Part shown: piece after piece, positions 52,249-60,928 of the stretch
How positions within the stretch are numbered: position 1 is the first letter of the stretch
How the letters are laid out: the number at the start of each line of letters is the position of its first letter
DNA from: VXNF01 sp964291305
GTDB taxonomy: Bacteria; Actinomycetota; Acidimicrobiia; Acidimicrobiales; CATQHL01
Length of the DNA stretch: 64,000 nucleotides
NCBI GenBank assembly: GCA_964291305.2
Contig: OZ219783.1
Location: 1,860,001 to 1,924,000 of the forward strand
Reading direction: 5' to 3'
The notes under the pieces: model-generated
Told to the model about the DNA's origin: nothing
The model's input: only the letters and a program-made list of their open reading frames with translations
Databases searched by the model: none
Position numbers and translations under genes: made by a program

Positions 52249-52291
52249 CTGTCCCCTCCTTCGCCCGGTCGGGCAGTCTATTTCCCGGGAA

Positions 52292-52311
52292 TATCAAACG
52301 ATAGTTTGATA
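52292..52311. promoter_or_regulatory. Perfect 8-bp inverted repeat, possible TetR-type operator
   Basis: TATCAAACGATAGTTTGATA is two perfect 8-bp arms around GATA. It lies 44 nt upstream of the binding-protein start and just beyond the end of the acyl-CoA synthetase gene. It matches the site at 55268-55287 in 14 of 20 positions. No TetR gene is present in the window. Confidence 0.5.
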
Positions 52312-52356
52312 GAACCATGCTTGCAGCGCAAGCCCGCTGTCGTTCAGATCTCCGCC

Positions 52357-53916
52357 TCAGACCTGCCGCTCGGCGCCCTCCCAGTAGGGCTGACGCAATT
52401 TTCGCTTCAGGATCTTGCCCGTTGGGGCCTTGGGCAGCTCTGCGACGAACTCCACCGAGCGCGGCTTCTGATACGAAGCCAGGTTCTGGCGGGCTGCGGT
52501 AATGATGTCCTCCTCGTCGGCGTGCATCTCCGGCTTGAGCACCACGAACGCCTTCACCGACTCACCCCAGTTGTCGTCGGGCACGCCGATGACGGCGCAC
52601 TCCAGCACCGCGGCGTGCTTGGCGATGGCCTCCTCCACCTGGACTGAGTAGATGTTCTCGCCGCCGGAGATGATCATGTCCTTGGCCCGGTCCACGATGA
52701 ACACATAACGCTCGTCGTCCCAGCAAGCGATGTCGCCGGTCCACATCCACCCTTGGCGGATTGTCTGAGCTGTTAGGTCGGGACGGCGGAAATAGCCCAG
52801 CATGTTGGCCTCAGAGCGCACGACGATCTCCCCGGGCGTGGCCCCGTCGGTGGGCACGTCGCTGCCATCGGGATGCACCACCCGCACCGAGGTCACAAAA
52901 CCCTCCCGCCCGCAAGAGCGCAACCGCTCGGGGCGGTAGTCCTGGCGGATGGCCCGCAGGTGGTCCTCTTGCGATAGAAAGCACATGGTGGTGCCTTCGG
53001 TCTGGCCGTAGCCCTGTATGAGGGTGCAGGGGAACCGCTCCAAAGCCTCGGTGATCACCCGTGATGGCATCGGGCCGCCCCCGTATTGGATGTTTCGCAG
53101 ACTGGATATGTCGTAGCGATCGAAGCCCTCTACCGCCATCATCCAGTTCAGCATTGTGGTGACGCCCAGGAAGGCCGACACCCGCTCTGCCTCAATCAGA
53201 TCCATGGCCAGTTTGGCGTCGAAGTTCATAAGCACCAGAGGACAGCCGTGCGCTAGGTAGTTGATGGCCAGCACTACGGGAATGTGGAACATCTGGCCGG
53301 TGAGCATGTAGACATCGCTGGGCACAATTCGCTCGGCCACGGTCTGGTTCAGCATCCCGAACCAACAACTGCGGTGACTGTGCAGCGCCCCCTTGGACTC
53401 GCCGGTGGTGCCGCCGGTGTAGAGGATGAACAGCGGATCGTCGCCGCCCACGTCGGCTGATCCGGCTGGCTCGTCGTCGGGCGAACTCTCCACTAGGCGC
53501 TCGTAACTGCCGTCGCCCTCGGAGCCGTACTGCAGCCACCACTCCACGCTGTCAACCATGGCAGCCAGTTCGGTAGCGGTTGCGTGGTAGTCGGGCCCGC
53601 TGATGTAGGCCCGAGGCTCGCCGTTGTCGACGATCTTCTTGAGTTCAGTCGCTGACAGACGCCAGTTCATCGGCTGTGCCACTAGGCCGGTGCGCCCACA
53701 GGCGAAGTACAGGGCGGCGTACTCCGCCGAGTTGCGGCTGAGCATCCCAACGCGATCACCACGCTGGAGTCCGAGGCCTACTAAGCCGTTGGCCAGACGC
53801 CGCACATGGTTGTCGAAGTCGGCCCAGCTCACCCGCTGGCCAGTCGTGGCATCCACGATGGCGGTGGCGTCGGGCGTCTGCCTCGCCCACTTAGCCGGGA
53901 TCTGACCGATATTCAT
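52357..53916 (-). CDS. AMP-dependent acyl-CoA synthetase
   Basis: This 519-residue protein of the ANL superfamily has the P-loop YTGGTTGESKGA (about 167-178), GYGQTEGTT, GWMWTGDIACWDDE and the C-terminal PTGKILKRKLR carrying the catalytic Lys. It activates a carboxylic acid to its CoA thioester in the cytosol. The acid is unknown; the neighbours (SDRs, thiolase, MaoC, P450) suggest a steroid-, terpenoid- or aromatic-derived acid. It starts 3 nt from the SnoaL-like gene in one operon. Confidence 0.88.
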   Translation of the reverse strand: MNIGQIPAKWARQTPDATAIVDATTGQRVSWADFDNHVRRLANGLVGLGLQRGDRVGMLSRNSAEYAALYFACGRTGLVAQPMNWRLSATELKKIVDNGEPRAYISGPDYHATATELAAMVDSVEWWLQYGSEGDGSYERLVESSPDDEPAGSADVGGDDPLFILYTGGTTGESKGALHSHRSCWFGMLNQTVAERIVPSDVYMLTGQMFHIPVVLAINYLAHGCPLVLMNFDAKLAMDLIEAERVSAFLGVTTMLNWMMAVEGFDRYDISSLRNIQYGGGPMPSRVITEALERFPCTLIQGYGQTEGTTMCFLSQEDHLRAIRQDYRPERLRSCGREGFVTSVRVVHPDGSDVPTDGATPGEIVVRSEANMLGYFRRPDLTAQTIRQGWMWTGDIACWDDERYVFIVDRAKDMIISGGENIYSVQVEEAIAKHAAVLECAVIGVPDDNWGESVKAFVVLKPEMHADEEDIITAARQNLASYQKPRSVEFVAELPKAPTGKILKRKLRQPYWEGAERQV

Positions 53917-53919
53917 AGT

Positions 53920-54324
53920 TCAGTAGGGCAGATCTAAGTGCAGGTGGCGGCGCTGCAGCTTCCACTCACCGCCCACGAGCACCACGCTGTCGGTGTAAAC
54001 GCCACTCGACAGCACCGTCAGGGCACCGTTCTCAACCGATATGAGGATCAGGCTTGAGACCGCAGTCACTGAGGTATCGGTCTCATCAGTGAAGTAGACG
54101 TTGGTAATGCAGTGACGTCGCTGGTCAGTCTGGGTTTCGTGGGCGCCTTCAAATAGGGCGCGAATGTTCTCTTTACCGGCGAAGACCATGGGCTCATTAC
54201 CGGCGATCTCTAACTCGAAGACGCTGTCATCTCTGAACAAGTTCATGATGAACTCAATATCGCCGGTGTCGTACGCCGTACCGGCCTGGTTAATCAGGCC
54301 AGTGATCGCCAGTTTGTCAGCCAT
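53920..54324 (-). CDS. SnoaL-like (NTF2-fold) protein
   Basis: This 134-residue protein has the NTF2/SnoaL pattern: an N-terminal helix (LAITGLINQAGTAYDTGDIEFI), FRDDSVFELE, then beta-strands ending RRHLHLDLPY. Members act as hydratases, isomerases or small dehydratases on polycyclic or steroid substrates. The ATG at 54324 follows AAGGAG by 7 nt, and a longer frame to 54393 is rejected. It lies between the SDR and acyl-CoA synthetase genes. The reaction is unknown. Confidence 0.75.
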   Translation of the reverse strand: MADKLAITGLINQAGTAYDTGDIEFIMNLFRDDSVFELEIAGNEPMVFAGKENIRALFEGAHETQTDQRRHCITNVYFTDETDTSVTAVSSLILISVENGALTVLSSGVYTDSVVLVGGEWKLQRRHLHLDLPY

Positions 54325-54401
54325 GAGAATCTCCTTCGATTGTTGATTGTGGATCTGGGTGCGGTCGGTTGCAGCAACTCCAGGGCTAGTCAACTCCGGG
54401 G

Positions 54402-55217
54402 TTAGTCCAGGCCGAGCTGGTCGACGGTTCCCCGCCAGGCCAGCGATCCGCCGTCGATGAGAATGTAAGCGCCGTTGATGAAAGACGCCTGCGGGCTGGC
54501 CAGGAAGCAGACCAACTCCCCCACTTCGTCCGGCAGGCCGAGACGCGGGATAAGGCTGGTGTTGGTCAGGGCCTTCTCAAATGCCTCGGGATCCTCAGCC
54601 TGCTGCACAAACCTGGTAACCATTTCAGTAGCAATAGCTGTAGGGCCATAGCAGTTGACCCTGATGCCGTAGGGCGCCAGATCTACCGCCAGGTTCTGGG
54701 TCTGCAGCCGGATACCTCCCTTGGAGGTGCCGTAGGCGGAGTTACGGGGATAGGCCGATTGCGAGCCGGTAGAAGCAGCGTTGATGATGGAAGCGTTTTC
54801 GCTCTGCTTCAGGTAAGGCACCGCATACTTGGCGCACACCCACGGCGCCACGGCGTTGACCTCCACAACCCAGCGAAACACCTCAATGGGCATGGTCTCC
54901 ACCGTGGTGTTCTCCCCGGCGCGGGCCGTCTCGTGTACGCCAGCGTTGTTGTGCAGCACGTCGATGCCGCCAAAGCGCTCGGCAGCTGCGGCCATGAGCG
55001 CCTCTACCTGTTGGGCCTCGGTCACGTCGCAGGCGAAGAAGTCGGCCTCACCCCCGGCTGCTCTGATGCCCGCAGCGACTTGCTCGCCAGCCTCGGCAGA
55101 TGAGGCTAGGTCGCTAACCATCACCGCGGCCCCTTTGGAAGCGGCGACGCGGGCAGTGGCGGCGCCGATGCCGGCGGCGGAGCCGGTGATGACAAAGCGC
55201 ATTCCCTCGATGCTCAT
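54402..55217 (-). CDS. Short-chain dehydrogenase/reductase
   Basis: This 271-residue enzyme has the SDR signature TGSAAGIG (about 11-18), NNAG (about 89-92), catalytic Tyr and Lys in SAYGTSKGG (about 160-168) and an N-terminal NAD-preferring Asp in VSDLAS. It oxidises or reduces an alcohol or ketone. It is the first gene of the SDR-SnoaL-acyl-CoA synthetase operon and diverges from the DUF35-thiolase-P450-SDR operon across a region rich in inverted repeats. Confidence 0.87.
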   Translation of the reverse strand: MSIEGMRFVITGSAAGIGAATARVAASKGAAVMVSDLASSAEAGEQVAAGIRAAGGEADFFACDVTEAQQVEALMAAAAERFGGIDVLHNNAGVHETARAGENTTVETMPIEVFRWVVEVNAVAPWVCAKYAVPYLKQSENASIINAASTGSQSAYPRNSAYGTSKGGIRLQTQNLAVDLAPYGIRVNCYGPTAIATEMVTRFVQQAEDPEAFEKALTNTSLIPRLGLPDEVGELVCFLASPQASFINGAYILIDGGSLAWRGTVDQLGLD

Positions 55218-55261
55218 TCTGGTTCCTTTCTGGGACTGGGCCTAGTAATCCGATTGGCGCA

Positions 55262-55310
55262 GGACTGTACCAAACGAACGGTTGACGGGGCTACTGGCTT
55301 GGTACAGTCC
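55262..55310. promoter_or_regulatory. Divergent promoter/operator region with a 12-bp inverted repeat
   Basis: GGACTGTACCAA (55262-55273) and TTGGTACAGTCC (55299-55310) are perfect inverted arms 25 nt apart. Within them, TACCAAACGAACGGTTGACG (55268-55287) is an imperfect palindrome similar to the site at 52292-52311. On the plus strand TTGACG (55282-55287) and TACAGT (55303-55308) could act as -35 and -10 with a 15-nt spacing. The region lies between two divergent catabolic operons. Confidence 0.5.
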
Positions 55311-55350
55311 GAGATGTGGGAAGCCCGCAATATCCGGGAGCGTCGACGGC

Positions 55351-55752
55351 GTGAGCGGGGCAAGCCCAGCGGCTTCCAGGCCCGACCCTAGACCGATCAC
55401 AGCACCCGACGGCCTACACGGTGGCCGTTGTAGCCGCTGCGGGTACCCAATGCTGTATCTACCGCCGTTGTGTCCCAGCTGTGGCAGTCCAAACGTAGAA
55501 CAAGCAGTCTTCGGACCAGGTGGGGTGATTTGGAGTTCTACTGTGCTGCGGGTGCGCGTCGCCGGGCGCACCCCGCCCGCCGTACTCGCCTACGTGGACT
55601 TCGACCAGGGGCCTCGGATACTGGCCCACGTGGATACCGCTGAGGACCGGCCGCTAAGACCTGGAACACGAGTGCGACTTCAAGGCCGCAACGACCATGG
55701 TGACCCACTTGTGGCACTGGTGGCGGTTGCCGCCGGTGAGGTGACGCCGTGA
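55351..55752 (+). CDS. DUF35/OB-fold acyl-CoA-binding partner of thiolase
   Basis: This protein of about 133 residues has a Zn-ribbon (CSRCGYPMLYLPPLCPSCGS) followed by an OB-fold (VIWSSTVLRVRVAGRTPPAVLAYVDF), the DUF35 layout. Such proteins pair with SCP2-type thiolases and, in steroid catabolism, with Ltp2-type aldolases. I prefer GTG 55351, which has GGGAG 10 nt upstream; the frame is open to 55282. It overlaps the thiolase by 4 nt, and the two likely form one complex. Confidence 0.78.
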   Translation: MSGASPAASRPDPRPITAPDGLHGGRCSRCGYPMLYLPPLCPSCGSPNVEQAVFGPGGVIWSSTVLRVRVAGRTPPAVLAYVDFDQGPRILAHVDTAEDRPLRPGTRVRLQGRNDHGDPLVALVAVAAGEVTP

Positions 55753-56912
55753 GTTGCGACGTGGTGGTGCGCGGCGTGGGCACTAGCCGATTCGCCCGCC
55801 AGCCCATGGTCGCGCCAAGGGAGCTGGCCTGGCAGGCAGTCAGCGAAGCTTTGGCAGACGCCGAGTTAGCCCCTGTGGCAGTCGAGGCCGTCTACGCCGC
55901 CACGGTGTTCGGCGACCCCGGCGTCACCACCCGAACCTTGCAACACCTGGGCATCACCGGCGTACCGGTAGTGACCGTGGAGAACGCCTGCGCCAGCGGC
56001 ACTACGGCGTTTCACGAAGCGCAAATAGCAGTAAGTCAAGGGCGCTACGAGACGGTGCTGGCGTTCGGTATCGAGACGATGACGGCGATCTTCGACGGAC
56101 CGATTGAGCCGCTGTCCTCCGATCCCGAGGGCGCCCAGGGCTTCGCCATGCCCAGCCTCTACGGTATGGCGGCACACCGCTATCAGCATTGCCACGGCGT
56201 CACGCCCCGGCAGATGGCGCTGGTTGCGGTTAAGAACCGGCGCCACGCCCTAGGCAATCCACGTGCCCAGCACGCCGGAGAGTTCACTGTTGAGCAGATC
56301 CTAGATTCGCGACCGATCTCAGATCCGCTGACGCTGCTGCAATGCTGTGACATCAGCGACGCGGCGGCCGCCGCGGTGCTGGGCCCAGCGCGGCCTGTGG
56401 GTGCCGGTGGTAGAGACTCCGACGTGGCGGTGCGTTCCTCTGCTCTAGCTTCGGGACGAGCCTGGGACCACACCTGCGATTTGGTTTGGGGTTGGCAGCT
56501 CATTGCTGACACCGCCGGTGCGGCGTTTGAGCAGGCCGGTATCGCTTCAACTGACGCCGACGTATTTGAAGTACACGATGCTTTTACCATCGGCGAGCTA
56601 GTCACCACCGAGGCGTTAGGGCTTTGTGAGTTAGGAGCCGGTGGTGCCCTAGTGGAGTCGGGCCACACCAGCCTCGGTGGCGCCCAGCCGGTAAATCCTT
56701 CCGGCGGCCTGCTGGCCCGCGGCCACCCCCTCGGTGCCACCGGGCTGGGACAGATCGCCGAGATCGTCTGGCAGTTGCGCGGCACCGCCGGAGATCGTCA
56801 GGTGGACAGAGCCCGGATCGGCGTCGTGGAGACGATGGGCGGAGGCACCGCCGGCATTGACGGCAACGCCTGTGTGGTAGCAGTGTTAGAGGCTCCGGGA
56901 GGACGGCGGTGA
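55749..56912 (+). CDS. SCP2-type thiolase
   Basis: This 387-residue protein shows the thiolase nucleophile Cys81 in VENACASGTTAFHEA, a late HDAFT block and GHPLGATGLGQ with the catalytic His. It would cleave or form a beta-ketoacyl-CoA. Because Cys81 is intact it is more likely a real thiolase than an Ltp2-like aldolase. It is encoded between a DUF35 protein (its probable partner) and a P450, with 4-nt overlaps on both sides. Confidence 0.85.
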   Translation: MSCDVVVRGVGTSRFARQPMVAPRELAWQAVSEALADAELAPVAVEAVYAATVFGDPGVTTRTLQHLGITGVPVVTVENACASGTTAFHEAQIAVSQGRYETVLAFGIETMTAIFDGPIEPLSSDPEGAQGFAMPSLYGMAAHRYQHCHGVTPRQMALVAVKNRRHALGNPRAQHAGEFTVEQILDSRPISDPLTLLQCCDISDAAAAAVLGPARPVGAGGRDSDVAVRSSALASGRAWDHTCDLVWGWQLIADTAGAAFEQAGIASTDADVFEVHDAFTIGELVTTEALGLCELGAGGALVESGHTSLGGAQPVNPSGGLLARGHPLGATGLGQIAEIVWQLRGTAGDRQVDRARIGVVETMGGGTAGIDGNACVVAVLEAPGGRR

Positions 56913-58162
56913 ACAACCAGAGTGACGCTGTGGGGGTGGATTTGCTGACCCCTGAGAGGGTGGCCGACCCCTACCCCACTTTCGCCCAACTGCGACAAGA
57001 GCAGCCGATCTGCTACAACGAGCACTACCGGGCCTGGTTCATCCACCGCCACGACGACCTGCTAGCAGCGCTAAAGGATCCCCGTTTCTCCTCCGAGCGT
57101 ATCCGGCCGGTATTCGAGCACAAGCTCAGCGAGGATCAGCGCCGCGAACGTGCCCCCACCTATCGGATCCTCGGCGAGTGGATGGTGTTCCGCGATCCGC
57201 CAGATCACACGAGGCTACGCAAGCTGGTCAGTCGGGCTTTCACGCCGCGGGCAATCTCGCTGTGGCAACCCCGCATCATCGAGGTGGTAGACAGCCTCAT
57301 CGCCGAGTTGGCCCCACTTGGTCATATGGACTTAATTCGAGACTTCGCCTACCCGCTACCGGCGGTGGTGATTGCCGAGATGATGGGGGTGCCGCCGGAG
57401 GATAGGGACCTATTCAAAGACTGGTCCGACGACCTGATGGTTTTGGTGTTCGGCGCCCGGGGTATCACCGGACGTCGCCAGCGTGCCCAGAGTGGGTTGC
57501 TGGAGTTGTCAGAGTATCTCGGCGGCCTGGTAAGGCGGTTCCGCAGCGCGCCAGAAGAGAACCTCATTCACACCCTCATTCGGGCTCAGGAAGGGGACGA
57601 CACGCTCACCGACGACGAAATCGTAGGCACCTGCATCTTGCTGCTGTTTGGGGGGCACGAGACCACCACCAACCTCATCGGCAACGGGATGCACGCTCTG
57701 CTGGCTCACCCCGACCAGTTGGAACGGCTGCGCGCCGGCGGCACCGGCGAATACCTGCGGCAAGCCATCGAGGAGATCCTGCGCTTCGACGGCCCATCCA
57801 AGATGCAGGTCCGTATGGCCGCTAGTGATATCTCCGTGGGCGATCAGCTGATTCGCCAGCACGACATGGTCTACCTGGTACAGGCAGCGGCCAACCGCGA
57901 CCCTGAGGTGTTCGCCAGCCCAGACCGGTTCGACCTCCAGCGCAATCCAACCGATCACGTGGGCTTCGGTTTCGGGCTGCATTACTGTCTCGGCGCCGCC
58001 GTGGCCCGGCTGGAGGGATCGATCGCGCTCGAGGCACTAGCTAGACGGTTACCAGATCTGCGCCCGGGCGCCGAGGGGCCTAAGTGGCAACCCACGCTCA
58101 TTAGCCGGGGAATGTCCTCGTTCTGCGTGTCCTACACGCCTTGCGAGGGAACCGCAGTGTGA
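56909..58162 (+). CDS. Cytochrome P450 monooxygenase
   Basis: This 417-residue P450 has the oxygen-activating I-helix (LLLFGGHETTTNL), the E-x-x-R motif in IEEILRFDGP, and the heme loop FGFGLHYCLGAAVARLE with Cys360 as thiolate ligand. It is soluble, as bacterial class I P450s are, and needs ferredoxin partners that are not next to it. The substrate is unknown; neighbours suggest hydroxylation in breakdown of a terpenoid, steroid or fatty compound. It overlaps both neighbours by 4 nt. Confidence 0.92.
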   Translation: MNNQSDAVGVDLLTPERVADPYPTFAQLRQEQPICYNEHYRAWFIHRHDDLLAALKDPRFSSERIRPVFEHKLSEDQRRERAPTYRILGEWMVFRDPPDHTRLRKLVSRAFTPRAISLWQPRIIEVVDSLIAELAPLGHMDLIRDFAYPLPAVVIAEMMGVPPEDRDLFKDWSDDLMVLVFGARGITGRRQRAQSGLLELSEYLGGLVRRFRSAPEENLIHTLIRAQEGDDTLTDDEIVGTCILLLFGGHETTTNLIGNGMHALLAHPDQLERLRAGGTGEYLRQAIEEILRFDGPSKMQVRMAASDISVGDQLIRQHDMVYLVQAAANRDPEVFASPDRFDLQRNPTDHVGFGFGLHYCLGAAVARLEGSIALEALARRLPDLRPGAEGPKWQPTLISRGMSSFCVSYTPCEGTAV

Positions 58163-58926
58163 GCGCCGCCGCCCCACTCTTAGACCTCGCCGGCAAACGG
58201 GCCGCGGTAACTGGGGCCAGCGGTGACATCGGACGAGCCATCGCCTTGGTCCTCGCTGGCGCTGGTGCAGACTTGGCGTTGCTCGCCCGCCGGCGCCAAC
58301 GTCTAGAAACCCTAGCTAGCGAGATCCGCGCCCTGGGACGCAATGCCATCGCGCTAGCGGTGGACGTAACCGAAGGCGAGACGTTGCAGGCCGCAGCTGC
58401 CTCCGCCTCTGAGCAACTTGGCCCGATCGACATCCTGGTGAACAACGCAGGCGGGGCCCGCTTCCTGGCTCCGGCGCTGGAAGTGGCTGAAAGCGGTTGG
58501 ACTAAGACGGTCGCCCTCAACCTCACCGCGCCGTTTCTCTGCGCGCAGGCCTTCGGCGGACCGATGACAGATCGGGGCGGTGGGGCCATCGTGAACGTCG
58601 GCTCGGTGGCAGGTCTGCGCCACCTGGCCAACATGGCGGCCTACAGTTCGGCCAAGGGAGGCCTCTTCGCCCAGACCCGCGCCCTGGCACGCGAGTGGGC
58701 ACCTTTCGGCGTGCGGGTCAACGCGGTGGCTCCTGGCTATGTGGCCACCTCTGGCTGGGACGCCTTCGACCGCGACGAGGTCACCGCTGCCTCCGAACTT
58801 GCCATCCCCTTGGGCCGCTGGGCGACACCCGCCGAAGTGGCCGGCCCCGTGGCTTTCCTAGCCTCCGACGCCGCCTCTTATATCACCGGCGCCACCCTCG
58901 TGATCGACGGTGGGATGCTGGCATAA
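58159..58926 (+). CDS. Short-chain dehydrogenase/reductase
   Basis: This 255-residue SDR has TGASGDIG near residue 20, NNAG near 97 and the catalytic SxxxYxxxK (YSSAKGG). An Arg-rich stretch (ARRRQRLE) after the second strand suggests NADP use. The GTG at 58159 overlaps the P450 stop by 4 nt (GTGA), which fixes the start; a longer frame from 58141 is less likely. It completes the DUF35-thiolase-P450-SDR operon and may oxidise the alcohol made by the P450. Confidence 0.87.
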   Translation: MSAAAPLLDLAGKRAAVTGASGDIGRAIALVLAGAGADLALLARRRQRLETLASEIRALGRNAIALAVDVTEGETLQAAAASASEQLGPIDILVNNAGGARFLAPALEVAESGWTKTVALNLTAPFLCAQAFGGPMTDRGGGAIVNVGSVAGLRHLANMAAYSSAKGGLFAQTRALAREWAPFGVRVNAVAPGYVATSGWDAFDRDEVTAASELAIPLGRWATPAEVAGPVAFLASDAASYITGATLVIDGGMLA

Positions 58927-59027
58927 GCCCCCTTCATATTCTTGAGTGTTTTTGTCGGGAATCCTCTAGCCTGACTTGGTCGACCCGCGGTCGGCGCAGC
59001 GACCGCACTCTGAATTGGAGGCCACCC
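58927..59027 (+). promoter_or_regulatory. Leader of the carbonic anhydrase gene with a 7-bp hairpin
   Basis: GCGGTCG and CGACCGC (about 58987-59006) form a 7-bp stem with a 6-nt loop, about 20 nt before the start. A TTGAGT box and a weak TAGCCT box 19 nt apart lie upstream, but the match is poor. The hairpin could end the P450 operon or fold the leader. Confidence 0.3.
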
Positions 59028-59522
59028 ATGTCCGAGACAGCCAAGATGCTCGAAGCCAACGCCAGCTACGTCGCCGGCTTCAGCGAGGGAAATAAACCCA
59101 TGCCCCCTGCCCGCTCCGTGGCTGCGGTGGTATGCATGGACGCGCGCATCCACCCAGCGGAGATGCTGGGCCTGAACCTCGGCGATGCCCACGTAATCCG
59201 CAACGCTGGCGGGCGCGTCTCCGACGACGCCATCCGCTCGCTCATCATCTCCTCCACTCTGTTGGGGACTAGGGAGTTCCTAGTGGTGCACCACACCGAC
59301 TGTGGGATGCTCACCTTCTCCAACGACGACTTGCGCGGCATCCTGGCTGAGAAGCGAGGCAGCGACGCCAGCGATATCGACTTTCTCCCCTTCGGCGACC
59401 TAGAGCAGAGTGTGCGCGACGATGTGGCGCGTATCCGGGCCAGCGAGCACCTCGACCAGTCGATCTCTACGCGGGGATTCATCTACGACGTGGATACCGG
59501 GGCGCTCAGCGAGGTGCACTGA
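59028..59522 (+). CDS. Beta-class carbonic anhydrase
   Basis: This 164-residue protein has the zinc ligands Cys36, His89 and Cys92 (CMDAR and HTDC) and the Asp38-Arg40 dyad. It interconverts carbon dioxide and bicarbonate. The length and motifs resemble the small Rv1284-type mycobacterial enzyme. GGAGG lies 6 nt before the ATG. Whether it belongs to the P450 operon is unclear; supply of bicarbonate for carboxylases is a simple role. Confidence 0.92.
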   Translation: MSETAKMLEANASYVAGFSEGNKPMPPARSVAAVVCMDARIHPAEMLGLNLGDAHVIRNAGGRVSDDAIRSLIISSTLLGTREFLVVHHTDCGMLTFSNDDLRGILAEKRGSDASDIDFLPFGDLEQSVRDDVARIRASEHLDQSISTRGFIYDVDTGALSEVH

Positions 59523-59534
59523 CGCTAAGTATCT

Positions 59535-60860
59535 TTAGTCTTGCGCTGAGCCGACTCCCTGGGGGCCGCGCTGAAACTGGCCTCCGGTGGGTGACACCTC
59601 AGGGATTTCGCCGTCCCGAGAGGCAAGTTGGATCATCACCTGCAGCAGCACATCGGCCCCGGCAGCCAGATCGCCGGGCGCGGTGTACTCCGCCGGATTG
59701 TGGCTAATACCCTGCTGGCTCGGCACGAAGATCATCCCGGAGGGACAGACCCGAGCCAACATCTGAGCGTCGTGCCCAGCGCCTGACGGCAGCCGCTTAA
59801 CGCTGTGGCCTAAGCGCCGAGCGGTGGCTTCCACCAGGTCTACCAGCGGAAGGTCGAAGATAACCGGCTGGAAGCGGGCCAGGGAACGGGTGGAGACCGA
59901 AACGCCTTCGGCGGCCGCGATCTGCTCCATGCTGGCAGCCATGAGCTGTTCTGCCTGCTGGAGTTCGGTTTCGTGGATGTTGCGCAGATCCACACAGAGC
60001 CGCGCTCGCCCAGCCACCACGTTCACCAGATCGGGGTGCAGATCTAAGACCCCCACCGTGGCGACCTGGTAGCCGCCGATGCCACTAGCGATCTCCCGGG
60101 CAGCAACCGCAACCCGGGCAGCGGCGAGACCAGCGTCTCGTCGCATGTTCATCGGCGTCGTGCCGGCGTGGTTGGACTGCCCCTCGATAGTCACTTCGCT
60201 CCAGGAAATGCCCTGCACACCGGTGACAGCCCCAATCGTGACGCCCTCCTGCTCCAGGATTGGTCCCTGCTCAATGTGGAGTTCCACAAAGGCAAACGGC
60301 GCCGGGGCGGGACACGGGGCGACTCCCCGATAGCCGATCCGGTCGAGTTCAGCACCCACCGAGATGCCCTCGCTGTCGGTCACGTCGAGAGCCTCCTCGA
60401 CGCTCATACCCCCCACAAAGGTGAGGCTCCCCAGCATGTCGGGAGGAAAGCGCGAGCCCTCTTCGTCGGTGAAGAACGCCACCGCTAGGGGGCGCTGCAG
60501 TCGCACGCCGGCCGTGCTGAGCGTCTCGATCACCTCCAGGCCGGCCAGCACGCCCAGGTTGCCGTCAAAGCGGCCGCCGGTGCGGACGGTGTCGATGTGG
60601 CTGCCGGTCATGACCGGCGGGCCGTTAGTTAGACCGGGGTAGACAGCCACCACGTTGCCGACGGTGTCCACCGTCACTTCGAGCTGAAGATCACGCATCC
60701 AACTCACTACCAGATCCCGACCATCGCGGTCTTCGTCGGTTAGGGCCAGGCGGCAGTTCCCGCCGTCTCCAGTGTCACCGATCTGCCCCAGGGCCTCGAG
60801 GCGACCGAGGAGGCGCTCGACGTTGATCCGCAGGTCCGCAAGGCATCTGTAAGTGCTCAC
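59535..60860 (-). CDS. M20 Zn-dependent hydrolase, N-carbamoyl-L-amino-acid hydrolase / allantoate amidohydrolase type
   Basis: This 441-residue protein has the HyuC/AllC-type metal sites: GSHIDTV near residue 87, GGRFDGNLGV near 95, FTDEEGSRF near 129, ELHIEQGP near 195 and GISHNPAEY near 388. Members hydrolyse N-carbamoyl amino acids, ureidoglycine or allantoate. No hydantoinase is adjacent, so the substrate is open. It converges on the carbonic anhydrase gene with a 12-nt gap and diverges from the thiamine-binding gene. Confidence 0.87.
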   Translation of the reverse strand: MSTYRCLADLRINVERLLGRLEALGQIGDTGDGGNCRLALTDEDRDGRDLVVSWMRDLQLEVTVDTVGNVVAVYPGLTNGPPVMTGSHIDTVRTGGRFDGNLGVLAGLEVIETLSTAGVRLQRPLAVAFFTDEEGSRFPPDMLGSLTFVGGMSVEEALDVTDSEGISVGAELDRIGYRGVAPCPAPAPFAFVELHIEQGPILEQEGVTIGAVTGVQGISWSEVTIEGQSNHAGTTPMNMRRDAGLAAARVAVAAREIASGIGGYQVATVGVLDLHPDLVNVVAGRARLCVDLRNIHETELQQAEQLMAASMEQIAAAEGVSVSTRSLARFQPVIFDLPLVDLVEATARRLGHSVKRLPSGAGHDAQMLARVCPSGMIFVPSQQGISHNPAEYTAPGDLAAGADVLLQVMIQLASRDGEIPEVSPTGGQFQRGPQGVGSAQD

Positions 60861-60928
60861 GCGTCTATGCTCACTGACGTGGCGGGGGGTGTCAACGACC
60901 CCAACAGGACCCGGCGATTGGCACTGCC

